DNA of 64,000 nucleotides, taken from the NCBI GenBank assembly GCA_951812925.1, contig OX638371.1, forward strand, positions 113,111,124 through 113,175,123, given 5' to 3'. This DNA is from Calliopum simillimum (taxonomy: Eukaryota; Arthropoda; Insecta; Diptera; Lauxaniidae). Positions 45,264 through 56,424 of the stretch are shown one piece after another; position 1 is the first letter of the stretch, and every line of letters begins with the position of its first letter. The notes below the pieces were generated by a model that was given only the letters and a program-made list of their open reading frames with translations, was not told where the DNA came from and ran no database searches. Made by a program: the position numbers and the translations under genes.

Positions 45264-48089
45264 TTATTGAGTAAAGTACTCAAAGATGGACTGTCTAAAT
45301 TTTCTTATTCCAACAATTGACTTACACTGAACCGGCAGAGAATTCCAAATCCTAATAGCGTTGATGAAAAATAATCTGGACGAGCTTAAATAATTAAATT
45401 TTGGCACAATAAGCATACGACTTCTTTGCGACTGACTAAATTGTAATTTATTAAAAAGATAGTGGGGGCGTTTTGACTGCATGAGTTTATATAAAAAGAG
45501 ACAGTTTCTAAAGGTTAGGTAGTTTATTATATCGCATCCAAGAATACTCTTATTAAACTGGGATATATGATCATACTTTCTAAGGCCATGAACATAACGT
45601 GTTGCATGATTGAAAGCAATTTGCATTTTGAGTTTTGAACTCGAGTCTAGCTTGCTGTAAACTAGCTCTCCATAGGTTATAACAGGGACTATTAACTGGA
45701 TTACCAGCTTGCGCCTAGTATCAATAGGAGTAAATTCAGCTGATGCCCTAAGATTACGCAAGGTGGAATAAATTTTTCGAACTACGTTATTTATGTGATC
45801 AGCGCAAGTCAACGTAGAATTCAAATGAAAGCCAAGACTTACTGTGTTTTTTACTAACTTCAGCTTTTCCGTACCTATCGATAAACATGGTATGTCCTCA
45901 AAGAAAAAATCATCCTTCGAAATAGGCAGTACATATGATTTTAATGCATTTAATTGAAGACAGTTACTAAAGGCCCATTTATTAATGCATTCGAGGTCCT
46001 CATTTAGCCTGCAAGTTAAATCATCCAAAAGACCAGTACGACTTGAAAGGTATAATTGCACATCATCTGCATATGCATGCATAGATGAATATTTACACAC
46101 TGAAAAAATATCATTTAGGAACACAGTAAATAGTAGTGGACCAAGAACTGATCCTTGCGGTACCCCACTGCAAACCATTTTATATTGCGAGAATGTATTG
46201 CCAACTTTAACCTTTTGGATTCTATTACTTAAGTAACTCTTGAAAAGATCAACAGCATTGTCACTGAAACCATATATAAATTTCAGTTTATTGCAGAGTA
46301 AGGAATGGTTTACCGTATCAAAAGCCTTGGAAAAATCCAGCAGGCAAAGAAGTGTTATTAAGCCTTCATCATAAGATGATCTTATGTCATCAACTATCTT
46401 AACTGTGGCAGTTGCGCAACTGTGTCCAGCCCTAAAACCAGATTGCTCACATGACAATAGTTTATTATTGTTTAAGTAGACTAAAACTTGGTTCGTCATT
46501 AGAGCCTCACATACTTTAGATAAACAGGGCAATATGCTGATAGGCCTGAAGTCACTGGGTTCACTTGTCGAAGATTTTTTTGGAACTGGAATAACTACAG
46601 CAATCTTCCAAGATTGAGGAAAGGAGGATGTAGTAAAACAATGATTTATGATGTGAGCAAGTGGACTTAGGATGTGTTCAAGAATGAGTTTAATAAATTT
46701 TAAAGATACTCCATCTTCACCAACAGCACTAGATTTAATTTTAACTATAGCTCTTGCAACATCGCTCTCACAGACTGCGTTGAATTGGAAGGTTTGCTGA
46801 GCATGATAATTCGAGAAGTCAATTTCACTACTTCTGTTAACAGTGCTAGCAAGAAAATAATCATTAAGTACATCAGGGTCTATAGTGCATTTGTTAGCTC
46901 GTTTTTCTCCAATTCCCATTGATTTTAGATTTCTCCAAAGAACTTTACAAGGAAGAGACGTATTTAATTTCGCTGAGCAAAAACTTATTTTCGATTGTCT
47001 TGTGACACACACTGAGTTATTTCTTGCAACTCTAAAATTTTCCCAGTTTGTGGGAGAAGGATTGGTTTTCCACAGCTTATAGAGTTTATTTCTTTTTCTA
47101 ATTGCCTGACGAACATGCGTAGTGTACCATGGACAAGCTGAGTTTTTCTCTACAACAGTTCTAATTGGAACATGTTTTTCAAACAGCTCATTCAAAATAT
47201 TTGTAAAAATTCGCAGCTTGTCGTCAACTGTTTCCACGAACCATACTTCATTCCAAGGACTTACGTAAAGATCATTTAACAGTGCATGTAAATTGATCGA
47301 CTTAAAGTCACGGTAAGAAAAGGTATTTGGACTGACAATTCGATTTAAGTTAATATCCAGCGTACAGAATAACAAGTCATGATCAGACAGAAAACCAATC
47401 TGGTCAAAAAGCAATACAGAGGACAAATCAGATACAATATAATAGTCTAAAAGACTAGGAGCAGCATTATTTGAAAAACGTGTTGGGAAAGTAGTATTCA
47501 CAATTGACATCCCTACTGACATAACATTTTCAACAAATGATTTAGATATATTATCACGACATAAAAGGTTAACATTTATATCACCACAGATGACAAAGTA
47601 ATCAAAATCAATTAGAACACTATCTATTTCAGAAAAATATTGATCGAGGCTATTGCACTTATTTGGATTGTACACACAGGACAAAAAAACTTTGTTGCAA
47701 TTATCAAATATACATAAATTTAAAAACTCAACAGTGCTACTATATTGTGACTGGCTTACAGGTTTAACATTTAAATTATTACGACAGTAAACGGCAACTC
47801 CGCCCCCTTGTTTTCCAACCCTATCGTTCCTAAAAAGTTTGAAACCATCTATGCTATACACTGAGTCGCTTACATCTGGATGAAACCATGTTTCGGAGAC
47901 ACAAATAATGTCAACAGCAGATTCAGCAAAGATAAACTTCAGATAATCAATCTTAATAGAGTTGAGACTCCTAGCGTTAAAGTGTACAGTTTTTAGCCCA
48001 GAATGCTGTGCACAGAAAATATTAATTAATGTTTTGTTAGTAACATCAACGCCATTAGCACAGTTGTTACCGTAATTCAATGTGAGCAT
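45264..48089 (-). CDS. LINE ORF2: apurinic-type endonuclease and reverse transcriptase, intact
   Basis: The protein has 941 residues from a true ATG. The endonuclease spans residues ~34-245 and keeps its catalytic set: N38 in HFNARSL, E66 in SETW, GGGVAVY near 95, D170/N172 in GDINVN, D215 in SLLDYY, and S235-D236-H237. A linker leads to the reverse transcriptase with DFRPIS near 515, LDFSKAFDTV at 584-593, SGVPQGSVLGP at 641-651 and YADD at 673-676. The C-terminal third has the conserved RIWNSLP block near 915. It would nick chromosomal DNA and prime reverse transcription there. No RNase H domain is evident. No premature stop or missing active-site residue was seen. Confidence 0.92.
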   Translation of the reverse strand: MLTLNYGNNCANGVDVTNKTLINIFCAQHSGLKTVHFNARSLNSIKIDYLKFIFAESAVDIICVSETWFHPDVSDSVYSIDGFKLFRNDRVGKQGGGVAVYCRNNLNVKPVSQSQYSSTVEFLNLCIFDNCNKVFLSCVYNPNKCNSLDQYFSEIDSVLIDFDYFVICGDINVNLLCRDNISKSFVENVMSVGMSIVNTTFPTRFSNNAAPSLLDYYIVSDLSSVLLFDQIGFLSDHDLLFCTLDINLNRIVSPNTFSYRDFKSINLHALLNDLYVSPWNEVWFVETVDDKLRIFTNILNELFEKHVPIRTVVEKNSACPWYTTHVRQAIRKRNKLYKLWKTNPSPTNWENFRVARNNSVCVTRQSKISFCSAKLNTSLPCKVLWRNLKSMGIGEKRANKCTIDPDVLNDYFLASTVNRSSEIDFSNYHAQQTFQFNAVCESDVARAIVKIKSSAVGEDGVSLKFIKLILEHILSPLAHIINHCFTTSSFPQSWKIAVVIPVPKKSSTSEPSDFRPISILPCLSKVCEALMTNQVLVYLNNNKLLSCEQSGFRAGHSCATATVKIVDDIRSSYDEGLITLLCLLDFSKAFDTVNHSLLCNKLKFIYGFSDNAVDLFKSYLSNRIQKVKVGNTFSQYKMVCSGVPQGSVLGPLLFTVFLNDIFSVCKYSSMHAYADDVQLYLSSRTGLLDDLTCRLNEDLECINKWAFSNCLQLNALKSYVLPISKDDFFFEDIPCLSIGTEKLKLVKNTVSLGFHLNSTLTCADHINNVVRKIYSTLRNLRASAEFTPIDTRRKLVIQLIVPVITYGELVYSKLDSSSKLKMQIAFNHATRYVHGLRKYDHISQFNKSILGCDIINYLTFRNCLFLYKLMQSKRPHYLFNKLQFSQSQRSRMLIVPKFNYLSSSRLFFINAIRIWNSLPVQCKSIVGIRKFRQSIFEYFTQ

Positions 48090-48552
48090 TGCTGTTGTAA
48101 GAAAATTTAGACATTATATAAAAAACATAAGAAAAAAGATTTTTAAATAACCACAAGAAAATAAGAAAAAAATCATGAAGTAAATAAAATAATAAAAGAG
48201 ATACAAATAAGTATAAGTAATAGTTTTTGTTAGAATAAAATTGGAAAAAATTAGGAGATACATAAAATAAAGGCAGAGATATTAACTCTAGTATGAATAA
48301 AAATAAGTAATAAATTTTGTTGAAACGAAATTGACTAAAATAACTTAAACTAAAAATTTTCTCGGACGCGAACATTAAATATAGCAAAAAATTAATTGAA
48401 AGTAAAAACAAAAATAAAATTGGAGAAATTAAAGGGAACAAATAAAATAAAAAATTTAAAATAAAACGATAGATTACGCGAAAAGAAAAAAATAAAAAAA
48501 TATTATAATTCATTAATTTTGGAACTACTCTTATTGACAATACCAGCCTCAT
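48067..48552 (-). CDS. Hydrophobic open frame across the ORF1-ORF2 linker
   Basis: From an ATG at 48552 the frame runs about 161 codons through the whole linker. It overlaps the end of ORF1 by about 50 bases and the start of ORF2 by 23. The product is dominated by Phe, Leu, Ile and Tyr and would form several membrane segments (for example YLFPLISPILFLFLLS and YLYLFVSLLLFYLL). No family is recognised. The minus strand here is T-rich, which favours such residues and lowers stop frequency, so a chance frame is quite possible. Its full span of the linker and overlaps with both genes are still notable. Confidence 0.3.
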   Translation of the reverse strand: MRLVLSIRVVPKLMNYNIFLFFSFRVIYRFILNFLFYLFPLISPILFLFLLSINFLLYLMFASEKIFSLSYFSQFRFNKIYYLFLFILELISLPLFYVSPNFFQFYSNKNYYLYLFVSLLLFYLLHDFFLIFLWLFKNLFSYVFYIMSKFSYNSNAHIELR

Positions 48553-49585
48553 GATTAATAATGTTAACGTTGCACACCAGCTGAGCCTCACTCTGAATAT
48601 TTTGCACAAAACTAGCCTCGCTCTCGCTTGTAGCTCTTACATTGACAATACCTGCCTCACGATCTATACTTTCGATATTGTGCACCAGAACAGCCTCGCT
48701 CTCATTTGTTACTCTCACAAACACTCTGCCACGTATAGAAAAAACAGCTGCAATTTGATTCTCACGCCTTCTCTTGACCGCATGCCGCATAATAGAACGG
48801 TTTGATGCAGATAAGCCCTCATGCAAAGAAAACGGTTCATCACCAACATACCCAATGTCACTAAGCCGCAGCTGACGTCTAATCTTTTGGCGATGAGCAG
48901 CTATTGCTATGAACATTTTGTTCCGATCAACAGCTGACATTAGCTTGATTATAATTGCAGGCTTGTTGTTGTTGTTTATGGATTTTGTTCTAAAAATATC
49001 TCTGAGCTTAGGTGTAGAATGACCAATACAAGAGCAAATTTTGTTGAAAACATCAGGTAAACTCTCTTTATTCTGTAAGGGAACTCCACTCAAAATAACA
49101 TCACTCGCTACAGCGTCCTCTTCATACCTGGCAACTTTACTCTTCAGCTCATTTATCTGCTCCGCAAGATCAGGAGAGAGGCATGAGACAGATTCAGCAG
49201 AACTACAGCTGCGCTTCTCGTTCTCAGCCTTCAATGCATTCATATCTTCTTTGATCGAACCCAATTCAGTCCACACAGCTTCTACTGCAGTTACTCTAAC
49301 AACAATATCACTTAAAGTTTTTTTCAAGTTGGATAACTCAGCAGACATTTCGCCAATTCGCTGCAATATTCTGTCTTCAGAACTCTTAATATTTTTGGAC
49401 ATTTCATTAACAATTGTCTTTTTAAGAGAATTCAACTTTGCATCCAACGTTGCATCAGAGTACATAGGTGAAGAAGACGATGCACGCACACTCGAGTTCA
49501 GCGCGGCAACAGGGGTAGTTGGACCAACATGTTGCTTGTTGTAATTTCTGGTAACCGTTCTATTTGGTGGTGGTGGTGGTGTCAT
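48503..49585 (-). CDS. LINE ORF1 protein, intact
   Basis: I start at the ATG at 49585 (MTPPPPPNRTV); the frame is open ten codons further up but only to a TTG. It has 360 residues. A Pro/Ser-rich N-terminus leads into a coiled-coil-like segment (about 45-145, many L/I heptads). A compact domain follows (about 155-290, with DVILSGVPLQNKE, FRTKSI and RRENQIAAVFSIRGRVFVRV), of the FP/L1-type RNA-binding class found in insect LINE ORF1. The last ~60 residues repeat a short pattern (SEA.LV.NI, then EAGIVN) at least twice. It would coat the LINE RNA. It ends 413 bases before ORF2. Confidence 0.8.
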   Translation of the reverse strand: MTPPPPPNRTVTRNYNKQHVGPTTPVAALNSSVRASSSSPMYSDATLDAKLNSLKKTIVNEMSKNIKSSEDRILQRIGEMSAELSNLKKTLSDIVVRVTAVEAVWTELGSIKEDMNALKAENEKRSCSSAESVSCLSPDLAEQINELKSKVARYEEDAVASDVILSGVPLQNKESLPDVFNKICSCIGHSTPKLRDIFRTKSINNNNKPAIIIKLMSAVDRNKMFIAIAAHRQKIRRQLRLSDIGYVGDEPFSLHEGLSASNRSIMRHAVKRRRENQIAAVFSIRGRVFVRVTNESEAVLVHNIESIDREAGIVNVRATSESEASFVQNIQSEAQLVCNVNIINHEAGIVNKSSSKINEL

Positions 49586-49965
49586 ATTGCACTTTGCACT
49601 CACAAACAGCAACAATCCAAAAAAGAAGAATTCGCAGAAATTATTAACTTAAGGCAGCAAAAACCAAATTTAAAACGCCAAACTCGTAAAAGATAAAAAA
49701 ACTGAAGAGCACTATAACTTTTTTGAGTACTTGGAGCTATTACTAAGCACAAAAATTAAGCAAAAAACGGAGACAAGCAAAAATACGTCTATTCGCAACG
49801 ACCACACATTGTCAATGAGGGTCTTTTTCCCATGTATTCACATACACAGGCTGTAAACTATTAGGCTACGAAGCTTCTGGGGGGTAAAAGAGGAGCTTTG
49901 ACTAACAAAATATTGCACCTGAAGGGGATCTGAAGTGAGTGTGGGCTAGGAGAAGTTATAGGAAA

Positions 49966-50747
49966 AAAACTGATTTTCTGACTATTTAAAAAAAAAAAAA
50001 AAAATATTCTTGGATCACCCTAACGTTTCAGATAAAACTTTTTTAAGGAAAACTTTAAGCTAATTGTATGAGCTTTCTAAGAGTGTATTTAGTTTATAGG
50101 GCTTAAAACGATTTCACAAAGTTCCGGTCCTTTAAAGTTGATATTTTAAAGTTTTTTTCTCTTTTTTTGACTTTGACGGACATTTTAGTATGAAAAAGAT
50201 CCTATTAACACACCCTTTAATATTATTATTTAGAAACATCGTTAGGTTTCCTTTAATTTGTTAGCACATTTATAATAGCAATTTTTTGAGTTGAGTTCAG
50301 AAAAAAATACCTTTCTAGAACAATCCGTTTGAAGGTTTCAGCAGATAAAGGGCAGCGCGCGCATAATACGCAGCGCAACGCATGCGAATAAATGCTTGTG
50401 TTGTTACATAAAAGTATTTTTTTCTTATCTCAAATAAAAAAAGCTGGTATAATTAATGTACTACTAAATTAAAGCAAATTTAACGTGAATTCCCAATAAA
50501 GATATAAAAGTGTATGTTAATAAGACCTTTTTCATACTAAAATGGCCGCCAAAGTCAAAAAGTATGGAAAAAAATATAAAATATCGAATTTAAAGGTCCA
50601 GAAAATTGTAAAACTCTTTCAAGCCCTATAAACCAAATTCTTTCACATAATTAATTAAAAGTTTCCCATAAAAAAGTTTTCCCTAAAATGTTAGAGTAAC
50701 CCAAGTAAATTTTTTTTGGAAACAAAGTCAGAAAATAAGTTTTCTAC
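49966..50747. mobile_element. Palindromic element (~780 bp)
   Basis: Left-arm blocks (ACTGATTTTCTGACT, GTTCCGGTCCTTTAAA, AGTATGAAAAAGATCC) recur inverted in the right arm (GACCTTTTTCATACT, TTTAAAGGTCCAGAA, AGTCAGAAAATAAGTTT). The pairing is imperfect and the arms are about 250-300 bases each. The middle (50275-50500) is unique. It has no coding content and no certain target duplication. Confidence 0.65.
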
Positions 50748-51803
50748 TTTCTGTTAACAATGCAAACATTGAAGCACAATATCATTTGATGCCATTTACA
50801 ATAATGATGCCACATTCACATTATGACATTGCTTTTGTCTAACAATGTATGAATATATGAGAAAATTCCACTGAAAGTTCAAAAGCATCTAAAGTACTTA
50901 TGATGTTTAATAGGTATTGCTAAGTAATTCAATATACAAAGCTACAAATCAAAAAACTATTAGCTATATCAATGATATACCCGCCACAAATGTAAAAATA
51001 AAAAAAAAAAATAAAAATTTGCTGTATTGCCAAATATTTCCATGCAGCATAATGCTCCATTATAAATCTGCTACTCCAAAGCATTTGCATCAAATTAAAA
51101 TACCATCTGTTGCCAATATTTTTATAAATTTTTATAAATTTTGGCAACGAATGCATGCAGCGCATAGAAAAATTGAAAAAATATGGCAACACTCAGCCAT
51201 ATCATTTGAGCAACAAATTTTCCATCTTGTTGCATTCTTGACAATTATTAGCTTTTATTTATTTTTTCGTTTTGAAGTACCCCCATCTCCCTTTATTTTG
51301 ACAGGGTCTCTTTTTTTTGTTTTGGTTGTATAAAGCGAATGTAACGAAAACTCAATAAATGTAAAATGGTGCTGCTTTTAAAACAATTTTCCCTGCACAT
51401 TTTTATCAAGTTTTGATAACGAGCCAACAAAAGCCAAATACAACAGTAGCAAAAACAACAACAACAACAATCACAACAACACGTTTTTAACACAAATGCA
51501 AATTATTTCATTCATACAAAAATCCGTCCAGCAAACAGGAGCGAACACAAGGCGAGCAACATTTATTTTGGCCAAAACGAGCACTAAAAAATATAGAAAA
51601 TTCAGTATTTTTTTCTTTTTGATACTATACGTTAGTACATATAAATAGTACTTAGAGCAACAAGATATAAGTGTGTTGCTGCTATTTGCACAATAAGGTA
51701 AATTCGCGTTATTTCATCATATCCACTGAAGATTATGTTTAGTTATTGAATTATATTCCATCCCTAGAGGGATCATAATTGACTTGGTATCAAATTTAAG
51801 TAA
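50748..51803. other. Unassigned; CAA run
   Basis: No gene is recognised. A 138-codon open stretch (50917-51333, +) begins on TTG and has no domain. AACAACAACAACAATCACAA occurs near 51456. Confidence 0.35.
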
Positions 51804-53992
51804 AACTAGTAAGGCCTTTGGTCTGGCTAAACATTTAGTACTACAGTATTTTGAAAATTTTGCTTGTACGGGAGGTATTGAAGCTTTTGCTTATGTAGGA
51901 GGTGCCACGCTCGAGTTCGCCAAGTTTTTGCGCAGAGCTTGCTTAGCGTCTTAAGTATTTATACATATGTATTTTTGTTGAAAAATACCCCTTAAGTTAA
52001 ATTATGAATATATTTTTAGTATGGGCGGTAGGCGCGTCCGTTGACCGATTTCGTTCAGTTTCAACAAGAAGAGCTAACTTTGGCGATGAAGGAAGTGTTT
52101 GAAATTTCATTGAATTATCTTATCAAGACAGACAGACATAGCTATATGGACTCAGGAAGTGACGCTTATCAAGAATATATACGGGCACGGCCATGTAAGA
52201 CGAAGCTATACACCTTTTTTTTTTTTTTCTTTAAATCTCCCACACATTTACCCATATTTCATAAGTTTACATCTAATGCTGTCAAAAAATACCACTTTCA
52301 AGTATATAAGTTGATTTAAGGGGTGCTTTTTTCATTAAAACTTATTCTTGCTTGTGAAAATAAAAAAAAAATGCCAAAAAACAAGTCCCTAAAAGAAGGT
52401 AAAAATTTGCTTTATTTCTATTGTATCAATGCAATTTTAAATCCCTCAGAAAAAAAATATTTGAAATTAAAGATTTACATTGATATTTTGAAGAAAACCC
52501 TGTTTCTTATGCATATTTGTTGGCGATGAATTGTACCGCAAAAAAACATAACGTTACCAACGAAATATATTAAGAAGTTTCTTGTAGCGAAAGTTAGTGG
52601 CTAAAGTATTAAAATGCATTAACTTTTTTCGAGTATTTTCAGTCTAGTTTCTGAATCCATTTTAAAATTATCTAAATAAAGCATCTACCATGGTGAACAC
52701 AGCCACTAAATATGTATAACGCTACCAACATTTTCTAATCAAAAATCATAAGTTATAGTTTTCTACTAAAATTTCTTTTGTATCTACGCGATGAGCAGTT
52801 TGAAAGGGAAATTCCACCAATAAGAACTGGGGGATTGAAGAGGAAGTTACGGACATAAATCACGATTATTGCTGTTTTGAGATGCAAGTGCTAAACATAT
52901 CGGAAATATTTAGACTCTACAGGCTTTTTGAAGCATACCAGACAGCCTAGCAATATTGTTGTTACATGTACAATACCAAATTTTATGCATCTAGCTTAAT
53001 CCGTTCGGCCGCCAGTCAGGGCTCAACATAAAAATCTGAAAAACCCGGAAAAATTTATTTTCGATTTCAATTTTTTTGTCAAGCCCAGACTGGTGGCCAG
53101 ACGGATTCAAATATATGCATGGAATTTGGTTCAGATAACGACAATATTACTAAGCTTTCTGAGGCTTAAATTGGACGTGATCAGTTAATCTTCACGCATA
53201 CTTCCCACACAATGCTTAAACTAGCCAATATGAGGCGTAGGCGTGAACATTAACCGATCCCGCTCATTTTAATTCTGATCAGAAGATGGCTCTCAGTATT
53301 ATCTGTACCAAGTTTCACGCAGACAGCTTTATCCGTTTGGGAGGAATCGAAATTTAAAAAAAAAATGTATCGAGGCCTTGGAGCAAAAAATTTGTAATGT
53401 AGTGTAAACGGAAACCTTCCAAGGAACGAAACTTTCACATATTTTATATCTTTATCTATGTTTGGACTGTTTGGCTATATTTTTCCTAAATTTATTTATG
53501 GAAATTCGTATGCATAATGTTACCAGCGCTTTTGCATAACGTTACCAACTTTACTTTACTAACGTCTATAAATCCACCAAAAATAATTTTTTCATTGCAA
53601 TTTTAAATTCTATCGTAACTTTGATCCTTTATCTTCAAGTTATAGAAGGTTCTCGGGAAAATACATTACTAGATTCGTAGACTTTTCAGAAAATGTGCAC
53701 TGACTTCTAAAATTGCTTAAAAAAAATAACGTTACCAACGGCACTTATACTCTTATAACTCGAAAGCCATAAGTGATAGACAAAAACTTTGTTCCTATAA
53801 AATATTAGCCTTATTATATGCACTTAAGAAATCATGATGTTTGATTATTTTTCGAGGAGATATGAGAAAAAATGTGCGTGTGAAAGAAACGTTACCAACG
53901 GTGGCCGTGCCCATATACTTTTCCATACCTGCTACGCCTCCTTCTACGCTTTACAAACGGAATGACAAAGTGAACCTATATGTAGGGTATAA
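51804..53992 (-). mobile_element. DINE-1-like element, reverse copy, split by a TA element
   Basis: In reverse orientation the 3' end (ACTAGTAAGG) lies at 51804 and one tandem unit (GGAGGTGCCACGCTCGAG) near 51897. The 5' module (GATCAAGAAT-type sequence, then CCTGCTACGCCTCC and GGGTATA) ends at 53992. The 5' module is interrupted at its ATATATA stretch by the element at 52182-53913. Confidence 0.75.
52182..53913. mobile_element. TA-flanked element with iterated CGTTACCAAC motif
   Basis: It lies inside a DINE-1-like element, whose uninterrupted copy at 30709 shows the empty site and implies a TA duplication (52180-52181 and 53914-53915). The ends are inverted GGGCACGGCCA (52183) and TGGCCGTGCCC. 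CGTTACCAAC occurs exactly at 52552, 53540, 53730 and 53890, with near-copies at 52720 and 53517. About 1.73 kb, with no long coding frame. Confidence 0.75.
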
Positions 53993-55724
53993 AAAGTAAT
54001 TTTTAGACAAAAGTAAGCAAAGTACAAAGTAAAGAAATTACTAAAACCAGTGACATAGACATAACCAGCAATAAATTAAATTGTTACCATTTGACTCAAA
54101 AAAATTAAGTATTTGACATCATAAATCATGCCCAACACACACATATCATGTATAGGTAGTCTAGTGATATTAGACATTCTGTTGAAAAATTTAGTTCCCC
54201 TTCTTTTGTAATGGATATCGCTTTATTTTGATGTTTTAAAATAAATATCAAAAATTGATTAAAAAAAAGATCAATGCTGCATAAGAAGGTATTCAGGTTC
54301 AATGGCCACGAAAATCAGTTTTCCCTTTTATTGCAAACATCTTACTATTCTACAGCGCTAAACACGTTGAATTCATTTTGTTTTGCAAGATCCTTCCGGT
54401 CGCTACTTCCAGATGCTTTTGTTTATTTCTGTGTTCACTTTACATTTAGTATTCTCTATGTACTGTACAAACCTTCTCGTCGCATCTGATAGTTTCAGTT
54501 GGTTGTTTCTCTTTAACATTATGCTGCATTTATATTAGATGGCGCTAATAAATGATATTGAACTGAAAAGATGGCGTTACTGGCATAAGAGTGCAGAAAA
54601 TACTTTCTTTTCACTTATTTTCTTATAAAATTAAAATTATTGAAACTAATTTTATTAAATGACAGAATATCATCATCCTACCTTAAAGACCCCTCGCCCC
54701 CTCGAAAACTGCTAGCTACTTAGTGCTCGCACAGACACTACGCTGGCTGCGCATTCAAATAATTTATTAGATTTGTGCGGTTGTTCACATTACTGGGCAT
54801 AGGAAGCATGAATGGGCAAACAGTGGGCGACGTGCGATTGGTTTAGGCGTTGCAAATGCAAAAAACTACCATTATTATTGTTGTTGTTACTTTTTTCATA
54901 CTTATACAATTGCTGGCAACATTCCAATAAAGTTTTTTGCAAAAGTCATCAGGTTGCTTCTTTGCCGATTCGACTGTGGCCCAGTGAAGCATAGCATCAT
55001 GGCATTAAAAGTTGCAGAAAGGGGGGCTGTCCTGCATAAATACTCGTAGTACTAAATTGTTTGCTTGCAATGGCAACGCCACCTAATGTAAAGCGCATTA
55101 AATGAGCATAAAAGTGCACTCGAGTACTTTTTAAATAACTTTATCATAATTTTTGTCAGCTTGCATTATCATTTTTAAAGTTTTGAAAGAACATTTTGTT
55201 GTTTTTTTTTTTTTGGTTTTTTATTAAATTATATGAATTGTGTCCTTCTGACTGTTGGTTTGATTCGTTGCATTTGTTGTTTGTGCGCTGGGTCAGTAGA
55301 ATTTTCGTCTATGTACCAAATAGCAAGTTGCGATGCAAATTAAATCAAGTTGGTTGGAGTTTTTTTCTGTTTTGGTTAGTTGTGGTATTTTCGAAAGAAA
55401 TGGTAATATTTACTTTTGTTGGAGACGTTAGTGAGTGGGCTAATTTCGTCAAACAAAATTCATGAAGAAATTATTTTTACGGCCTCCACTATGCTGAAAG
55501 CCAAATATGACTTGCAGGGTGTTTTAACTCCAGACTTGCATAAATCTTTAAAAGCTATAGAGCTAATTTTAGTGTCATTTTAATTGTTGGCACATCCGCT
55601 TTAAAGTCTTAAACTGAACTACATATAACACTGTCCGAAAATTTCAAATTTTTTGTAAAACACATGAGAAAATCCAAAAAATTCTTAAAAGAGATGTAAA
55701 AAAAAATACCCGTGGCTCGTTATT
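53993..55724. other. Unassigned ~1.7 kb
   Basis: No gene is recognised. A 60-codon ATG frame at 54812-54994 (+) contains a Leu run from TTATTGTTG repeats and is not believed. Confidence 0.35.
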
Positions 55725-56421
55725 TTTCTCCAACGAGTAAGAATTTTTTAATCGATTTTTTGAAGTTTTTAAAAAATACTGTACAAAAAATACCAAAAAT
55801 AACTTATACTTGTGTTAAATCGACATATTTAACTATATGATCCTTACATCTGTAGTGTATCATGCAGTACATTATAAAGAATATTTCTGTAAAAAACTTT
55901 AACCCCCAACATCCGCCATATATGGGTTATTTTTAACCCTTTTCCAAAAATTACACTTAAAACAGAGGAATATTGAGTCAGTATTGAAGTATTCTAGTAT
56001 ATAAGTGTTGTAATATTCTTATAAAACATAAAATTATGAAGGATCGCAAACAATAAAGAAACAAAAAAGCGTCAGTTGATAACCGACCGCCGAAGTATAC
56101 TGAACTCGTGATATTTTATTAGCGATTACTACAGTATGTACAACAGAAATATTTGACATAAAATTTCAACACCAGTTGCCGAACACTTGAATGTCGAAAT
56201 TTCATCCCGAAAGCAAAAAGATCGTTGAAATCAATGAGGACTTCTCATATTGCATATTAATTAAATTTTTTAGAGCATTTTTTTAAGTTTTAATCATTAT
56301 TTGTCTCTGGTGATCACTAGTAAAATTTTTAGTAGAATATTTTTGTACAATGTTTACACCCATTATAGGCTAGGTTTGGAATATGGGGTCGAAAAAGACC
56401 TATACAAATATAATGGGTTAA
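55725..56421. mobile_element. Nested element, copy 2 (shared arm plus TTAA element)
   Basis: The left flank (TTTTTTAATCGATTTTTTGAA, then AAATCGACA, ATGATCCTTACA and GAATATTTCTGT) matches 14925-15044 in order. It runs directly into a TTAA-flanked element at the same junction as copy 1. The right flank diverges. Confidence 0.6.
55903..56417. mobile_element. piggyBac-like short element (515 bp)
   Basis: It begins CCCCCAACATCCGCCATA and ends ...AATATAATGGG, with TTAA outside both ends (55899-55902 and 56418-56421). It matches the 370-bp element at 15049-15418 but holds extra internal sequence. No transposase is present. Confidence 0.65.
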
Positions 56422-56424
56422 TAT

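Larger units (their letters stand above)
45008..49815 (-). mobile_element. Non-LTR retrotransposon (LINE), full-length and apparently intact
   Basis: Reading on the minus strand: 5' leader (~49815-49586), ORF1 (49585-48503), an AT-rich linker of 413 bases, ORF2 (48089-45264), 3' UTR, and an A/T tail (AAATA-type repeats, plus coordinates ~45026-45057). Both main frames begin with ATG and have no stop or shift. The family is CR1/Jockey-like by domain content, and I do not assign a subfamily. The 5' boundary and target duplication are uncertain. Confidence 0.85.

Noticed and set aside
48551..49544. Plus-strand frames opposite the minus-strand LINE ORF1
   Set aside because: They are shadows of a clear coding region on the other strand.
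50917..51333. 138-codon plus-strand frame
   Set aside because: It starts on TTG, has no motif, and its composition follows local base bias.
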